Below, piece by piece: positions 48,765 to 57,556 of a DNA stretch of 64,000 bases; within the stretch, counting starts at the first letter, position 1; every line of letters starts with the position of its first letter. Origin of the DNA: CAWDZK01 sp963807005 (GTDB taxonomy: Bacteria > Actinomycetota > Actinomycetes > JACCUZ01); the NCBI GenBank assembly GCA_963807005.1, contig CAWDZK010000004.1, positions 434,001-498,000 on the forward strand, given 5' to 3'. Both the position numbers and the translations under genes were made by a program. A model generated the notes under the pieces. That model saw only the letters and a list, made by a program, of their open reading frames with translations. It ran no database searches and was not told the origin of the DNA.

Positions 48765-51254
48765 TCAGCCGGTGCGGGCCACGACCTCCGACCAGTGCTC
48801 CAGCAGGGCTGCGGACGCGGCGTCGTCCGGCGCCTCGGCCCAGACGTGCGTGACCGGCTCACTGGGGTCGGGCAGCACCAGCACCCAGCCCTCGTCCTCG
48901 TGGACCCGCACCCCGTCCGTGGTGTCCAGGGGCCGGTTCCCGGCGGCCTCGACGACCGCTCGCATGACCATGCCCTTCGCGGCCCACGGGGTCGGCACCG
49001 CGCGCCGGCTGACGTGGCTGCGCGGGATGCGGGCGTCGATCTCCGAGACCTGGAGCTGGGTCCGCGCGACCAGGCCGGCCAGCTGGACGAACGCGGCGAT
49101 GCCGTCGTACGTCGTGGAGAACTGCGGCACGACGAAGCCGCCGCGCCCGTCGCCGCCGAAGACGACACCGGGGGCCGAGACGGCCTCGGTCACCGCCGCC
49201 GGGTTGGTCGCGACCCACCGGATGTCGACGCCGTGGAAGGCGGCCACCTGCTCCGCGACCCGGGTGGTCGTGACGGGCAGCGCGACGGTGCCGCCGACGG
49301 ACTCCGCGGCGACCAGGTCGAGCACGACGAGCAGCGCCCGCTCGTCGTCGATCGGGGCGCCCTTCTCGTCGACGAGGGAGATCCGCTCCCCCACCGGGTC
49401 GAAGTGCACGCCGAAGGCGGCCTTGCTGGACGCCACCAGCCGGCCCAGGCGCAGCAGCGACTCGGCGCGTTCCGAGGCGGTCTCGGTCGGTGAGGTCTCG
49501 TCCAGGCCGTTGTTCACGGTGAGGACGTCGAGCCCGAGCCGGCCGAGCAGGGTCGGCAGCACGAGCGAGGCGGTGCCGCCCCCGGTGTCCACCACCACCT
49601 TGAGATCGCTCTCGCCCAGCCCCTTGACGTCGACCCGCCGAAGCAGCTCGAGGGCGTAGGCCTCCATCACGCGTGGCGGGAAGGTCAGGTCCCCGATCTC
49701 CCCGGGGAACGCCCGCCGGAACTCGGCTCGGGAGAAGGTGCGCTCGAGCCGCCGCTGGCCGGCCGCGGACAGGTCGGCGCCGTGACGGTCCAGGAAGATG
49801 ACGTCCACCGACTCGGGCTGCCCGGGCGAGGTGCGGATCACGATGCCGCCCTCGGCGCCCTGCGAGGTGGCCAGCCGGGCTACCGGGACGGGCACCACCT
49901 CGAGATCCACCACGTTCATGGCGCTGGAGGTGAGAGCGCCGGTGACGGCGCGCTTGAACGCCCTGGCCGCGCGCGACACGTCTCGCGAGGTGGTGACGGT
50001 GGCGCCCTTCTTCATCGTGCTGGCCCACGCACTGGCCAGCCGGACGGCGAGCTCCGGGGTGATCTCGACGTTGACGATGCCGCTCACGCCGCGGGGCCCG
50101 AACAGCCGGCGCTGCCCCCGCGACTCGAAGACCATGTCCGAGCTCACGACGGTGCCGGCCTCGACGGTCTTGTACGGGTAGATCCGCACGCCCGCGTTGA
50201 CGACGCACTCGTCCCCGACGACGCACTCGTCCCCGACGACCACGCCCTCCTCGATCCGGGCGGCGCGCATGATGTCGGTGTTCTTCCCGATGACGCAGGC
50301 CCGCAGGTTGGTGTGCGGCCCGATGAAGACGTTGTCGTGGACGATGGCGCGGTGCAGGAACGCCCCGGTCTTGACGATGACGTTGCTGCCGATGACCGTG
50401 AACTCGCGCAGCTCGGCGCCCGCCTCGATCTTGGCGTAGTCGCCGATGTACAGCGGGCCCTTGAGGATGGCCTCGGGATGTACGTCGGCGCCCTCGGCCA
50501 CCCAGACGCCGGCGCTCACCTCGAAGGCGTCGAGCTCGACGTCGACCTGACCGCTGAGCACGTCGGCCTGCGCGCGCACGTACGACTCCTGGGTGCCGAC
50601 GTCCTCCCAGTAGCCCTCTGCCACGTAGCCGTAGACCGGCAGCCCCGCGTCGAGCAGCTTGGGGAACACGTCACCGGACCAGTCGACCTGCTCCCCCAGC
50701 GCGACGTGGTCGAGAACCTCGGGCTCCATGACGTAGATGCCGGTGTTGACGGTGTCGGAGAACACCTGGCCCCACGTCGGCTTCTCGAGGAAGCGCTGCA
50801 CCCGCTGGTCCTCGTCGACGATGGTGATGCCGAACTCGAGCGGGTCCGGCACCCGGGTCAGGCAGACGGTGACCAGGGCGCCCTTGTCGTGGTGGAACTT
50901 CACCAGGTCGGTCAGGTCGAAGTCGGTCAGCGCATCGCCCGAGATGACGAGGAAGGTGTCGTCACGGAGCAGGTCCTCGGCGTTCTTCACGCTGCCCGCG
51001 GTGCCGAGCGGAACCTCCTCGGTCGCGTAGTGCAGGGTCATGCCGAGCTCTTCGCCGTCGCCGAAGTAGTTGCGCACCAGGCTGGCGAGGAACTGCACCG
51101 TCACCACCGTCTCGGAGAACCCGTGCCGGGCCAGCAGCCGCAGCACGTGCTCCATGATCGGCTTGTTGACGATCGGGAGCAGCGGCTTGGGCATGCTCGC
51201 CGTCATCGGGCGCAGACGGGTGCCCTCGCCCCCGGCCATCACGACCGCCTTCAC
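48765..51254 (-). CDS. Sugar-phosphate nucleotidyltransferase fused to a phosphomannomutase-like domain
   Basis: An 829-residue fusion. Residues 1-230 form a nucleotidyltransferase with the GGEGTRLRP loop and PKPLLPIVNKPIMEH, as in mannose-1-phosphate guanylyltransferases. Residues 250-370 are a left-handed beta-helix of hexapeptides. From about 380 a phosphomannomutase-like fold follows, in which the phosphoserine loop reads IRTSPGQP instead of TASHNP, the metal loop DPVGER instead of DGDGDR, and the sugar loop GGDGRGGF instead of GEXSGH, so mutase activity is doubtful. GTG at 51254 has AGGAGG suitably upstream. GDP-mannose for Ppm1 is a likely product. Confidence 0.82.
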   Translation of the reverse strand: MKAVVMAGGEGTRLRPMTASMPKPLLPIVNKPIMEHVLRLLARHGFSETVVTVQFLASLVRNYFGDGEELGMTLHYATEEVPLGTAGSVKNAEDLLRDDTFLVISGDALTDFDLTDLVKFHHDKGALVTVCLTRVPDPLEFGITIVDEDQRVQRFLEKPTWGQVFSDTVNTGIYVMEPEVLDHVALGEQVDWSGDVFPKLLDAGLPVYGYVAEGYWEDVGTQESYVRAQADVLSGQVDVELDAFEVSAGVWVAEGADVHPEAILKGPLYIGDYAKIEAGAELREFTVIGSNVIVKTGAFLHRAIVHDNVFIGPHTNLRACVIGKNTDIMRAARIEEGVVVGDECVVGDECVVNAGVRIYPYKTVEAGTVVSSDMVFESRGQRRLFGPRGVSGIVNVEITPELAVRLASAWASTMKKGATVTTSRDVSRAARAFKRAVTGALTSSAMNVVDLEVVPVPVARLATSQGAEGGIVIRTSPGQPESVDVIFLDRHGADLSAAGQRRLERTFSRAEFRRAFPGEIGDLTFPPRVMEAYALELLRRVDVKGLGESDLKVVVDTGGGTASLVLPTLLGRLGLDVLTVNNGLDETSPTETASERAESLLRLGRLVASSKAAFGVHFDPVGERISLVDEKGAPIDDERALLVVLDLVAAESVGGTVALPVTTTRVAEQVAAFHGVDIRWVATNPAAVTEAVSAPGVVFGGDGRGGFVVPQFSTTYDGIAAFVQLAGLVARTQLQVSEIDARIPRSHVSRRAVPTPWAAKGMVMRAVVEAAGNRPLDTTDGVRVHEDEGWVLVLPDPSEPVTHVWAEAPDDAASAALLEHWSEVVARTG
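50201..50236 (-). repeat. 18-bp perfect tandem duplication inside the nucleotidyltransferase gene
   Basis: Two exact 18-base units (50201-50218 and 50219-50236) encode successive VGDECV hexapeptides of the beta-helix. The exact nucleotide identity, including third positions, suggests a recent slippage duplication that added one helix coil rung segment in frame. Confidence 0.7.
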
Positions 51255-51285
51255 CCCGTGCACCTCCTGTCGAGAACGAGGCAGG

Positions 51286-51876
51286 TCATGCCGTCGCCCC
51301 CTCGCGCTCCGTGCGCAGCAGCCCGCGCACCTGGACCAGGTAGAGAACCCCTGCCCACCAGTACAGGGCCGTACCCCAGATGACAAACGCCCAGCCGAAG
51401 GCGTGCGCCACGTCGCCGACCCTGCTCGTCCACTCGCCCAGCAGGATCAACGGCATGCCGGAGAGCAGGTTGAAGGTGGCCGCCTTGCCCAGGTAGTGCA
51501 CCGGCAGCGGGCCGTACCCGTGCCGCTTGAGCACCGGCAGGGTGGTGGCCAGCAGGACGTCGCGGCCGACCAGGGCGAGGGTCAGCCAGAGCGGGACGAC
51601 GTCGCGGATGGTCAGCCCGATCAGGGTCGCGAGGATGTACAACCGGTCGGCGGCCGGGTCGAGCAGGGTGCCGAGACGACTGGTCTGCCCCCAGGCGCGG
51701 GCGATCTTGCCGTCGAAGTAGTCGGTGGCCCCGCCGACCATGAGGACCAGCACCGCCGGGCCGTCCCGCTCGGCGAGCACCAGCCAGAAGAACAGCGGAA
51801 CCCCGAGCAGCCGCAGCACGCTGAGCGCGTTGGGCAGGGTGACCACCCGGTCGCTCGGTGTCACCGCAGCCGTCAC
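51286..51876 (-). CDS. CDP-alcohol phosphatidyltransferase (PgsA2-like)
   Basis: A 196-residue membrane enzyme with five or six hydrophobic segments. The catalytic motif is complete: DYFDGKIARAWGQTSRLGTLLDPAADR gives D-X2-D-G-X2-A-R-X8-G-X3-D-X3-D (51700 region). It transfers a phosphatidyl group from CDP-diacylglycerol to an alcohol; glycerol 3-phosphate or inositol phosphate are the actinobacterial options. By position it matches Rv1822 (pgsA2). GTG at 51876 with GAGAGGGGA upstream is preferred to 51924. The nucleotidyltransferase fusion is 31 bases upstream of its stop on the same strand. Confidence 0.88.
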   Translation of the reverse strand: MTAAVTPSDRVVTLPNALSVLRLLGVPLFFWLVLAERDGPAVLVLMVGGATDYFDGKIARAWGQTSRLGTLLDPAADRLYILATLIGLTIRDVVPLWLTLALVGRDVLLATTLPVLKRHGYGPLPVHYLGKAATFNLLSGMPLILLGEWTSRVGDVAHAFGWAFVIWGTALYWWAGVLYLVQVRGLLRTEREGATA

Positions 51877-52003
51877 CGGGCTCCCCTCTCGCCGTGGGCC
51901 GAGGGGCCGGCCCACGCCGACCAACCCTAGTCGCGCCGGATGACCGGCTGCCGTCCACCAGGTGACCGCTGACCGGCACCGCGCGTCGCGCCACCCGGGG
52001 AAT

Positions 52004-52076
52004 GCTCGTTTGCGACACCAGTCACCGACACGCCGGGCCGAGCCCCGCGTGTCGGCGAACCAGGTCGCAAACGAGC
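52004..52076. repeat. Nested inverted repeat downstream of the DinB gene
   Basis: GCTCGTTTGCGAC (52004-52016) pairs perfectly with 52064-52076. Inside it, CCGACACGC (52025-52033) pairs perfectly with 52047-52055 around a 13-base loop. The two stems are separated by unpaired 8-base stretches, giving a long bulged hairpin or cruciform. It lies 16 bases from the DinB stop codon. Confidence 0.7.
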
Positions 52077-52091
52077 GGTCCGGGGTGACGG

Positions 52092-52604
52092 TCAGGACTC
52101 GCCGGTGCGGCCGTCGAGCAGCTCGCGGACCACGTCGAGGTGCCCCATGTGCCGGGCGTACTCCTGCACGAGGTGGAGCAGGCAGCGCTCGAGCGTGGCG
52201 GGTGGGGCGCCGTCCCAGCGTTCCCCCGTCGCGCCGAGGTCGTCCAGGCCGTGCCGGCCGGCGATCGTCGCCGTCGTCCGTCCTCGTTCGCGCAGCGCGG
52301 CGAGCAGGTCGGGCGTCGCCTCGTCGGCGCCGACGGACCAGCGCCCGTCCTGCTGGTCACCCCACGGGTCGTCCACGTCGGCGCCCTCGAAGCCCCACTC
52401 CAGCCAGCGCATCTCGACGTACGTCAGGTGCTTGACGAGCTCCAGCGGCGACCAGCCCGACGGCAGGATGCTGCTGCGCAGCTGCTCCTCGCTGAGGCCG
52501 TCGACCTTGGACAGCAGCACCGCGCGGTAGTAGTCGAGGTAGCGGACCAGCACCTCGGTGCGGTCGGCGGCCGGCCGGGTCGGCTCCGGGAACGGGTTGC
52601 TCAC
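52092..52604 (-). CDS. DinB-superfamily (DUF664) protein
   Basis: A 170-residue four-helix-bundle protein. RYLDYYRAVLLSKVDGLSEEQLRSS opens helix 1, LVKHLTYVEMRWLEWGFEG supplies the first metal His, and LLHLVQEYARHMGHLDVVRELLDG supplies the C-terminal His pair. DUF664 proteins are often mycothiol-dependent transferases in actinobacteria, which is the best guess here. It is isolated, with long inverted repeats on both sides (52004-52076 and 52617-52681), which is unusual and may mark it as a separately acquired cassette. Confidence 0.82.
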   Translation of the reverse strand: MSNPFPEPTRPAADRTEVLVRYLDYYRAVLLSKVDGLSEEQLRSSILPSGWSPLELVKHLTYVEMRWLEWGFEGADVDDPWGDQQDGRWSVGADEATPDLLAALRERGRTTATIAGRHGLDDLGATGERWDGAPPATLERCLLHLVQEYARHMGHLDVVRELLDGRTGES

Positions 52605-52616
52605 CCGCCGTTCCTA

Positions 52617-52681
52617 CCGCCGAGTGGTGGGTTCCGCACGTCGACACGGACATTTCCGGTGCCGAACCCACCACTCGGCGG
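52617..52681. repeat. Perfect 18-bp inverted repeat, GAGTGG-type family copy 3
   Basis: Arms 52617-52634 (CCGCCGAGTGGTGGGTTC) and 52664-52681 are exact complements. After one C-C mismatch the stem continues for four more pairs (GCAC/GTGC). It fills the 84-base gap between the DinB start and the MoeA-like stop, ending eight bases before the latter. Confidence 0.8.
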
Positions 52682-52688
52682 AGGGGGG

Positions 52689-54599
52689 CTAGCGGATCCG
52701 GCGGCCCGTCTCGGCCGTGGAGTAGCCGCCGAGCGCCTCGACGGACGCGCGGAAGGTCGGTTCGGCGAGCAGCTCGAGCAGCGGGTCGAGGACGCCGGAC
52801 GCCAGCACCTCGGGAGTGGTGACCAGGTCGTACGGCTCCTCGGCGACCGGCACGAAGTCCAGGCCGAACGCGGTTGCCGCGGCCCGGATCCCCAGGCCGG
52901 TGTCGGCCCGGCCGGCGGCCACGGCGGCCGCGACGGCGAGGTGGGTGCTCTCCTCGCGGTCGTAGCCGTCGACGGCGCCCACGTCGACGCCGTGGCGCTG
53001 CAGCTCGTGGTCGAGCAGCACCCGTGTCCCCGCGCCCCGCTGCCGGTTGACGTAGCGCAGGCCGGGTCGGGCCAGGTCTGCGACGCCGGACAGACCCAGC
53101 GGGTTGCCGGGCGCGACCAGCAGCCCCTGCTGCCGGTGGACCAGCCGGATCACCGCCCCCTGGTCGGCGCCGAGGACGCGATCGACGTACGGCAGCGTGT
53201 ACGCGCCACTCGCCGGGTCGAGCAGGTGCGAGCCGGCGACGTGGCAGAGCCCGTCCCGGACCGCGGCCAGACCGCCCAGCGAGCCGACGTTCGACGACAC
53301 CAGGGTCAACCCCGGGTCGCGCTCGCGCAGGGCCGACGCGGCCAGGTCCAGCACCAGGTCGTGCGAGCCGATCGCGACGATGCTGCGAGCGACCTCGTCG
53401 AGGCCCCGGAGCAGCTCGACCTCGACCTGCTCGCCGGCGTGGTGGCCCTCGAGCCCCGCCGGCACCACGAGCAGCCCGTCGGCGCGCACCAGCGAGGTGA
53501 GCACCCCGGCGCCACGGGGCAGCGGCGTCGCCACGACCTGCCCGGCCACCAGGCCGAGCCGGACCCGGACCCAGTCGTCGGCACCGGCCTGCGAGGCCAG
53601 CTTGCGGGCCAGCCGGGCGGTCGTCGTCGGCCGGCGCGCGGGTGCGGCTCCCTCCAGGCCGGCGAGCAGCGGCGCGGCGAAGATGTCGAAGGTCAGCGCC
53701 GCGGAGACCGGGAACCCCGGTGCGCCCAGCACCGGCGTCGCGTCGACCACTCCGAGCACCACCGGATGGCCGGGCCGGACGGCGACCCCGTGCACGGCGA
53801 GGACGCCCTCGTCGGCCACCACGCGGGCGGTCCAGTCGTCGCGTCCGGCGCTGGAGCCGGCCAGCACGACCACGAGGTCACTGGTGGCTGCAGCCTCGTG
53901 CACAGCAGCGGCGATCAGCGCCGGCCGGTCCGCGACGATCGCGGTGACGACGACCTCGACCCCCAGCAGCCTGGCCTGCGCCGAGAGCATGACGGAGTTC
54001 GTCTCGGCGATCTCGCCCGGCCGGAGCGGCGCACCCACCGGCCGGATCTCGTCTCCCGTCGGGACGATGGTGACCCGAGGCGCCCGGCGCACCACCAGTG
54101 CCGGCACACCCGCGGCCGCGGCCGCCGCCAGGTCGTACGGCCGGAGCCGGTGCCCCGTGGGGAGCAGCAGCTCGGTGGCCGCCACGTCCTCGCCGACGTG
54201 CCGGACATGGGTCCACGGGGCGACGGCTGCCCGCAGCTCGGCGCCGGCGGCGCTGCGGTGCACGTGCTCGCGCATGACCACCGCGTCGCGCCCTGCGGGC
54301 ATCGGGTCACCGGTGTCGACCACGTCGAACCCGTCGGGGTCGAGCACGAGCGGAGTGCTCTCGCTCGCGCCGAAGGTGTCGCCGGCCCGGACCGCGATGC
54401 CGTCCATCGCAGCTGCGTCGTAGTCCGGCGACGACAGCCGCGCCCAGACCGGCTCGGCGGTCACCCGGCCGAGCGCCTCGCCGACCGGAACGGTCACCGC
54501 CTCGACCCGCGTCGGGCACCCGGCCCGGTCCCGGGCTCCGGCCCAGGCAGCGGTCGCCTCCGCCGCCGGCACGTCGTGGACGAAGGGGCTCTCGCTCAC
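52689..54599 (-). CDS. MoeA-type molybdopterin molybdotransferase with C-terminal PBP-like domain
   Basis: A 636-residue protein. Residues 1-400 are MoeA: SSPDYDAAAMDGIAVRA, GDPMPAGRDAVVMREHV, VTIVPTGDEI, VVLAGSSAGRDDW and LGAPGFPVSAALTFDIF. The last 230 residues are a periplasmic-binding-protein-like domain (LTLVSSNVGSLGGLAAVRDG; HRQQGLLVAPGNPLGLSG; RYVNRQRGAGTRVLLD), with no signal peptide, so it is cytoplasmic and probably senses molybdate, tungstate or a cofactor intermediate. GTG at 54599 lies ten bases after the first moeA stop. Typical MoeA is about 410 residues, so the fusion is distinctive. Confidence 0.87.
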   Translation of the reverse strand: MSESPFVHDVPAAEATAAWAGARDRAGCPTRVEAVTVPVGEALGRVTAEPVWARLSSPDYDAAAMDGIAVRAGDTFGASESTPLVLDPDGFDVVDTGDPMPAGRDAVVMREHVHRSAAGAELRAAVAPWTHVRHVGEDVAATELLLPTGHRLRPYDLAAAAAAGVPALVVRRAPRVTIVPTGDEIRPVGAPLRPGEIAETNSVMLSAQARLLGVEVVVTAIVADRPALIAAAVHEAAATSDLVVVLAGSSAGRDDWTARVVADEGVLAVHGVAVRPGHPVVLGVVDATPVLGAPGFPVSAALTFDIFAAPLLAGLEGAAPARRPTTTARLARKLASQAGADDWVRVRLGLVAGQVVATPLPRGAGVLTSLVRADGLLVVPAGLEGHHAGEQVEVELLRGLDEVARSIVAIGSHDLVLDLAASALRERDPGLTLVSSNVGSLGGLAAVRDGLCHVAGSHLLDPASGAYTLPYVDRVLGADQGAVIRLVHRQQGLLVAPGNPLGLSGVADLARPGLRYVNRQRGAGTRVLLDHELQRHGVDVGAVDGYDREESTHLAVAAAVAAGRADTGLGIRAAATAFGLDFVPVAEEPYDLVTTPEVLASGVLDPLLELLAEPTFRASVEALGGYSTAETGRRIR

Positions 54600-54609
54600 G
54601 GCAGGCCGC

Positions 54610-55866
54610 TCATCGGTACAGGGTGACGTCGACCTCGGTACCCGCCGGCAGGCCGGTGGCGTCCTCGGGCACCGCGAGCCACCCGTCGGCCGACGTGAGC
54701 ACCGAGAGCAGTGCCGAGGCCCCGAACAGCGGCGCCGCCAGCGGTCCGCCCGGCCCGTCGAGCACCCGGACCTGGACGACGTCCAGCCGACCGGTCTGGG
54801 ACGGGACCTGCCGGTCCAGCCGGGCCCGCACCACCGGCTCGGGGGCCGGTCGGGTGATGCCGGCCAGCCGGTGCACGACCGGGACGCCGACCAGCCGGAA
54901 CACGACGAGCGCGGACAGCGGGTTCCCGGGGAGCCCGACGACCGGCACTCCCCCGCAGTCGGCCAGCAGCGTGGGCTTGCCCGGCCGGACGGCCAGTCCG
55001 TGGCAGAGGATCCCCGGCGGTCCCAGCCGCGCCACCACACCGGCGGTCTCGTCCCGCGCCCCCACCGACGAGCCGGCCGACACCACGACCAGGTCGCAGT
55101 CGCGGACGGCCCCTCGCAGGACGGCCTCCAGCACGTCGGCGTCGTCGGCGACGATGCCGAGCGGCACCGGCTCACCGCCGGCGTCCCGGACCAGCCCGGC
55201 GAGCGCGGAGGCGGTGGCGTCGCGGACCTGGCCGGGCACCAGGTGCCGGGTCGAGGGAGGCACCACCTCGTCGCCGGTGGAGACGACAGCGACGCGCGGC
55301 CGGCGGTGCACCGACACCTCGACGACCCCGGCGGCCGCGAGCAGGCCGAGGTCCTGGGCCCGCAGCGGCCGGCCGGCCGGCACCAGCTCGGCACCGGCGG
55401 CGACGTCCTCGTCGGCGCGGACCGTCCCGTCGCCGGGCGCCGCCGGCCGGGTCACCTCCACCGCGCCAGGCATCGTCTCCTGCGTGTGCTCCACCATGAC
55501 CACGGCGTCAGCGCCGTCGGGCAGCACCGCCCCGGTGGGTACGGCGACCGCTCCCCCCGCGCGGACGGCCACCTCTGCGGGCCGGCCCATCGCGACCGAG
55601 CCGAGCAGGTCGAGGTAGCCGGGCAGCGCGTCGGAGACCCCGAACGTGTCAGCCGCCCGGACCGCGAAGCCGTCGACGGTGGAGCGGGCGAAGCCGGGCA
55701 GCGGTCCCGGTGCGGTCGGCGCCGCCGACGGGGTGCGAGCCAGGGCAGCGTCCAGAGGAACGGTCTCGACCCCGACGGGCCCGACGTCGGCGAGCAGCCC
55801 GAGCGCGGCGCGCACGGTCACGGTCGTGAAGAACTCACGGCCCGACGGACGGGGCGCCGGGGGCAT
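54610..55866 (-). CDS. moeA: Molybdopterin molybdotransferase MoeA
   Basis: A 418-residue MoeA of normal length. GPLPGFARSTVDGFAVRA, GAVLPDGADAVVMVEHTQE, VAVVSTGDEVV, VVVSAGSSVGARDE, GKPTLLADCGGVPVVGLPGNPLSALVVF are the family blocks in order (read in parts). It inserts molybdate into adenylylated molybdopterin. Together with the PBP-fused paralogue it provides two metal-insertion enzymes in one operon. ATG at 55866 is four bases after the formate dehydrogenase beta stop on the minus strand. Confidence 0.9.
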   Translation of the reverse strand: MPPAPRPSGREFFTTVTVRAALGLLADVGPVGVETVPLDAALARTPSAAPTAPGPLPGFARSTVDGFAVRAADTFGVSDALPGYLDLLGSVAMGRPAEVAVRAGGAVAVPTGAVLPDGADAVVMVEHTQETMPGAVEVTRPAAPGDGTVRADEDVAAGAELVPAGRPLRAQDLGLLAAAGVVEVSVHRRPRVAVVSTGDEVVPPSTRHLVPGQVRDATASALAGLVRDAGGEPVPLGIVADDADVLEAVLRGAVRDCDLVVVSAGSSVGARDETAGVVARLGPPGILCHGLAVRPGKPTLLADCGGVPVVGLPGNPLSALVVFRLVGVPVVHRLAGITRPAPEPVVRARLDRQVPSQTGRLDVVQVRVLDGPGGPLAAPLFGASALLSVLTSADGWLAVPEDATGLPAGTEVDVTLYR

Positions 55867-55870
55867 CGGC

Positions 55871-57552
<1,682 letters not shown>

Positions 57553-57556
<4 letters not shown>

